64,000 nucleotides of DNA, from the NCBI GenBank assembly GCA_964019335.1, contig OZ025757.1, forward strand, positions 64,501-128,500. The letters are read 5' to 3'. This stretch comes from Diplonema japonicum (Eukaryota > Euglenozoa > Diplonemea > Diplonemida > Diplonemidae). A program made the translations under genes and the position numbers. A model generated the notes under the pieces. The model was not told the origin of the DNA and did no database searches. It saw only the letters and a list, made by a program, of their open reading frames with translations. Of this stretch, positions 60,404 to 64,000 are shown piece after piece; the stretch's first letter is position 1, and the number at the start of each line of letters is the position of its first letter.

Positions 60404-63172
60404 TTATGTCAATGCCGAAACGTCTGTGAGGAGAGAAGATTCAGTGCGAGGGAACTCGGGGTCGGGCGACCTCATGGCGAAAACTCGGTGATGCCGTGGA
60501 GGGTTTACAACCGACTGCCGCCTTCGCTTCACCCTATCTGAAACAATCGAATCTGTCGAAGCAGTCACAGACAACTCCGAAAACGGCGCCCGGCACAATG
60601 GGGGGACTGTTCTTATCTCTTCTATAGGCGTGATGACAGGTGTTGCCAGCAGCGCAACCGACCGAGGAGCCTGGCTTGTAATCCCGATTTCAGCGACCAC
60701 CAATGCAGGAACTTGCCCCAAATTCTTGGCAATCGCTTCTTTAACAGCTTCCAACAACGCCGGTCTCGAAGGAGCTGACGACGGTAGTTTGCTTAAAACA
60801 TCAAATGCAGAATCATGATCGCCCGCCCAGTGAAATTTAATCGCTTTATTCAACGCACTCCACGGGTCTTGTTCTTGCTTGATAAGGTACATCCATTCTT
60901 GGTTCGCCTCGGACGGAACATGGCGCGACATAATCTCCCACACGACTATGGGCGCTGTACTGCCTCGTTTCCCGAAAACTATTTGTTCCAACGCCCTCAA
61001 GATGAACAGAGTCGCCGCATCCCTCACCACATTGTTGTCCGCAAGGATCTGAATTCCCCACCGATTCGCGAGCCTTTCGACAATATGCGTCCACACCGCT
61101 GTCCCGCTAATGTAATTATACCGTTTCAACCCTTCACAACCAAGATTTCCCACCAACGCCACCCCGGTCGCAAGCCCTATCGTAACATTGACGATTTTAA
61201 CAGAACTGTGGGTCGCTGAGTTGTTCGCGATTATCGTTTGGATTCTACACGAAGCTTTCAAAGCTTCAAGCCGATGCCCGCCTTTTGTAAAATACCCATA
61301 CACCCTGTCACCCTTGAAATCAGTGAAACCCCTGCTGTTGGATATGACAGATGTGAATGTGGTGAGGACGGCACGATGGGTAGCCTCCAGATCCGAGATG
61401 TCCAGATTTTTCACAAGACCCAGGAAATTGTTCACGCTTCCTTCCAGAAGAGTAACCTCCCGTTTCTTCAAAACAGGTGGGATCGACTCCATAAGTGTAA
61501 GCGGGGATGTAGCAACAGAATCCCTCACACTGTGCTCTGTGGAGGCGACCGATGGGATGTCATCGTCGTCTTCTGACATTTCGTGCGACATTTCGGGCGT
61601 TCCAGGAAGCATGACCTCTGCTTCTTCTCCTAAAATGTCGCCTTGTTCCGACTCGTTCACCAGACATGGCTGTGGGATAAAATCCTTTAATTTCATGAGG
61701 TTTTCGCACATTCCGATGAACGACCGTTGCATGCACGCAATTTCTGTAAACATGCATCGTTCTGCGAGGGTTTCCGCCATGACCTCTGGGACGCGTTCCC
61801 ATTGCGCAGCCTGTGTCATTTTTTCGCGAAGCGAGTTTTGTGCTTGAAAAATCCTCCCGAACACGAACCAGAATATTAAAGGCGAACACCCTGCCAGGAC
61901 GAGAACCACGCCTACCGCCCAGTAAACCGTTTGCGTCCTCTGTTCTTCCGTATCGTCTATAAGACTGTACAACCCTGAGAAATAATCTGATTCGGGCGTT
62001 GCGACAACTATTGCAATTCGTAACCCGGAGTCGTCATCTACCATGACGGCTTGAACGTATGTTTTGTCCGGGTTGTGTATCGTGTCGTTGAGTGTCTGCC
62101 CGTTTGTTTTGTAAAACTTCACGCACCCTGTTCGACAGTCTGTGAGCATATCTTGAAGAACGATGGTAGAGTTCAAATAGCTCCAGTAAGGCCGGTCGCT
62201 CAACGCCTTTGAAAGGTACGGATCCTCAATATCGTCAAGGGTACTGTTCACCAAAGACTCAGAGAACACAGTAGAGCTCGCACCGTTCAACCCGGGAACA
62301 GCAGATGCAATGAATCTACTCGATGTTGCCCCGTACTCCAACAGCACGGAACGGGTGTTGTCGGAAACGCCCGTCGTTACATTCCGCAAAATCGCGGCGA
62401 AGAATGATATCGATGATTCAATGTACAGGTAGCACCCTGCAGGGCCTTGGTTGCAAGGGGACATTAACGGGATGACGTAAGTTTCTAGATACGGCTGAAA
62501 AACGATGGGGTAGAAGGTTAACGAAGTAGGGTTTGTATCGGACATTGCCGCGATTACCTCCAAACCGGTTTCGACCTGCTGGGTGGTTGGGTAATCTACC
62601 CAATTTTCCCCTGACACTGATGTTTTAACCACTGGTGTTGATGTTGTATTTGTGTTACTTATGTACATCCATGAGGTGCCGTTCCACATGTTTGGTGATG
62701 ATGCCACACCTTGCTCTTCTGAGTACTGGGTTTGCAATCTGAAGGCGGAAACGTGTTCGTTTCCGTGGTTTTGCTGCATGGCCATTATGGTAGATTTCAA
62801 GGAGGAAAGCAGGAAGGTTCCTTGGAGACCGGTGCTGCTCTGCAAGCCGCTTATCGCGACTTTCATTGTGGTGGCTACTTCCTTCAGGCAAAGGGAAATT
62901 TGCGTTATCCCCGCTACCCGTAGCTTGGCAACTGCTTTGAGAAGAATCTCTTCCGAGTTTTTTACTAATCGGTCTTGCGTTTTATCGGAGCCTACCGCTA
63001 TAACCGCAACACCTCCTATACCCACACATAGAACAGTTATAAGCGATATAACTACTAGTACCCAGCTGAGTTTTACCTCAAATGGTGGTTTTGCAACGTC
63101 TTCTGCCGGTGGGACGGCTAATGGTCCTGTGTTTACGGCCTCCCTAGGGACGACGCCCTGCGCCTCATCCAT
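60404..63172 (-). CDS. Receptor-type protein with degenerate class III cyclase domain
   Basis: 922 aa. A TM helix (about 35-60) precedes a large extracellular sensor-like domain (dCache-type by layout: about 61-410, with several Cys and N-glycosylation sequons). A second TM (about 413-440) leads to a cytosolic region with a cyclase-homology domain at about 570-747. Cyclase landmarks are recognisable (FKGDRVYGYF, ATGVALVGNLGCEGLKRYNY) but the first metal-binding Asp motif is not seen (NNFLGLVKNL occupies it) and the VNLAARLE helix reads VWTHIVERLAN. Catalysis is therefore doubtful; a pseudo-cyclase or regulatory partner is more likely. The layout is like trypanosomatid receptor adenylate cyclases. 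The C-terminal 170 residues carry a short TPR-like helical stretch. Confidence 0.75.
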   Translation of the reverse strand: MDEAQGVVPREAVNTGPLAVPPAEDVAKPPFEVKLSWVLVVISLITVLCVGIGGVAVIAVGSDKTQDRLVKNSEEILLKAVAKLRVAGITQISLCLKEVATTMKVAISGLQSSTGLQGTFLLSSLKSTIMAMQQNHGNEHVSAFRLQTQYSEEQGVASSPNMWNGTSWMYISNTNTTSTPVVKTSVSGENWVDYPTTQQVETGLEVIAAMSDTNPTSLTFYPIVFQPYLETYVIPLMSPCNQGPAGCYLYIESSISFFAAILRNVTTGVSDNTRSVLLEYGATSSRFIASAVPGLNGASSTVFSESLVNSTLDDIEDPYLSKALSDRPYWSYLNSTIVLQDMLTDCRTGCVKFYKTNGQTLNDTIHNPDKTYVQAVMVDDDSGLRIAIVVATPESDYFSGLYSLIDDTEEQRTQTVYWAVGVVLVLAGCSPLIFWFVFGRIFQAQNSLREKMTQAAQWERVPEVMAETLAERCMFTEIACMQRSFIGMCENLMKLKDFIPQPCLVNESEQGDILGEEAEVMLPGTPEMSHEMSEDDDDIPSVASTEHSVRDSVATSPLTLMESIPPVLKKREVTLLEGSVNNFLGLVKNLDISDLEATHRAVLTTFTSVISNSRGFTDFKGDRVYGYFTKGGHRLEALKASCRIQTIIANNSATHSSVKIVNVTIGLATGVALVGNLGCEGLKRYNYISGTAVWTHIVERLANRWGIQILADNNVVRDAATLFILRALEQIVFGKRGSTAPIVVWEIMSRHVPSEANQEWMYLIKQEQDPWSALNKAIKFHWAGDHDSAFDVLSKLPSSAPSRPALLEAVKEAIAKNLGQVPALVVAEIGITSQAPRSVALLATPVITPIEEIRTVPPLCRAPFSELSVTASTDSIVSDRVKRRRQSVVNPPRHHRVFAMRSPDPEFPRTESSLLTDVSALT

Positions 63173-63747
63173 GGGGGAGGGAGAAAAGAGGGAGGGGGAA
63201 AAAAAAAGAAGGGCCCTCCCCCCCCACTCCCCGTTTTCCCCACCCCACCCCGCCGCCGCCCCTCCAATCCCCCTTTTTTTTTTTTTTTTTAGAAAAAAAG
63301 AGCAAAATAAAAAAAAATAAGTGGGGGCGATGGGGGGGAAAAAAAAAAAAAATCAAATTCTAATGTTTGGCGATCGTTGTTTGTACAAGCCGGAAAAAAA
63401 AAAAAAAAAGAAGAAGAAAGAAGAAGAAAGAAAAAAAGATGTCATTGAAGGGAACCTGCAGTATGTGACAGGATCGCCTAGAGAAAATAGAAATGTAGGA
63501 AATGAGAAGGAAGAAAAAAAGGAGGGGAAGGAGATTTAAAAAAAAAAAAAAAGAAATGAGAAGGGGAAAAAAAAATCTAGGGGATTTTTAACTTGACAAA
63601 CGGAGTATGAAAAAAAAAAAGAAAAAGGAAGAAAAAAAAGGGGGGGGTGTACAACAGGGAAAAAAAAAAGAACAACAAATACTTTTTTTTTGAACAATTT
63701 TCTTTTACTACTACCACTACACCCACCCACCCTCCCCCTCCCCATTT
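63173..63747. other. Spacer
   Basis: Low-complexity stretch with A, G and C runs; a related repeat fragment (GTTTGTACAAGCCGG) lies near 63380. Confidence 0.5.
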
Positions 63748-63898
63748 TCAAAACAGCCTTGTCAAAGGTGGGTTGTTCGTCGGTGTATCGGGGCCGTACC
63801 CACGTGACGGTGAAACCCTTCTCCCGGTGATCCTCGAGAACTCGGATTGGAAGTCCATCAAAGATTTGGAGCTGCTCGATCGGCTGGGAAAAACATGC

Positions 63899-63931
<33 letters not shown>

Positions 63932-64000
63932 GGTACCGGAACCTGCACCTGCAGCACCTCAACAGGCCGAACCGGCTTTTGAACCACCACAGGCAGCTCC
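63748..64000 (-). CDS. Partial C-terminus of polyglutamine-containing protein (cut by window edge)
   Basis: Only the 3' end is visible. The open frame has a run of ten Gln (CAG codons; CTG in the plus strand at 63901-63930) flanked by Pro/Val-rich residues, then a basic Ser-rich tail with SRGYGPDTPTNNPPLTRLF before the stop. Start and function lie outside the window. Confidence 0.6.

Noticed and set aside
1-64000. CRISPR arrays, bacterial operons, ribosome binding sites
   Set aside because: No regular spacer-repeat pattern; introns and eukaryote-type proteins show nuclear DNA.

Overview
The window looks like nuclear DNA of a unicellular eukaryote, most likely a euglenozoan and best matching a diplonemid; that placement is inference. 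Seen directly: every convincing gene over 64 kb lies on the minus strand. Genes are separated by A/T, C or G homopolymer runs rather than ordinary promoters. Several genes have a pyrimidine tract plus AG just upstream of the start codon, as expected if a polycistronic precursor is cut up by spliced-leader trans-splicing. Unlike kinetoplastids, cis-introns are common. At least six genes carry them. Most are only 39-55 nt, start GTATG or GTGTG, and are largely a run of A ending in AG. The standard code is used. A dinoflagellate or another SL-splicing protist is the main alternative.

Layout by coordinate. 0.4-5.8 kb: one three-exon kinesin gene. 6.9-7.6 kb: a Rab32-like GTPase. 7.8-11.3 kb: gene-poor, with a TIR-bounded element at TTAA carrying a broken cysteine-rich gene, then a hairpin and dispersed repeats. 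11.3-18.2 kb: a surface-protein and LRR cluster, comprising a pacifastin-like membrane protein, two LRR proteins with identical 5' halves, and a ubiquitin-like/LRR protein; two coiled-coil proteins follow to 20.5 kb. 20.8-22.6 kb: a second TIR-bounded unit with a reverse transcriptase remnant. 22.7-30.7 kb: two membrane proteins, a bacterial-type metallophosphoesterase and a large DEAH-type helicase. 32.9-38.5 kb: two paralogous LRR/dual-specificity phosphatase genes, one of which also carries a CaMKK-like kinase domain. 38.6-48.4 kb: an EF-hand protein, a microbial-type PARG, ribosomal protein eL35/uL29, a PPR-like protein, an MBL hydrolase, a WWE-domain protein and several hypotheticals. 49.1-55.5 kb: a secreted LanC-like protein, a HAD (CECR5-like) protein split by a retroelement-bearing intron, and a large three-exon protein of unknown function. 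58.3-60.1 kb: a complete-ended but internally deleted piggyBac element. 60.4-63.2 kb: a receptor-type protein with a degenerate cyclase domain. The right edge cuts a polyglutamine protein gene.

Neighbouring genes mostly do not form a pathway, as is usual for euglenozoan polycistrons. The exceptions look like local duplications (the LRR pair and the LRR-phosphatase pair) and possibly an ADP-ribose theme (PARG and WWE). The most novel item is the kinase-LRR-phosphatase fusion, which puts a phosphorylating and a dephosphorylating domain in one chain.
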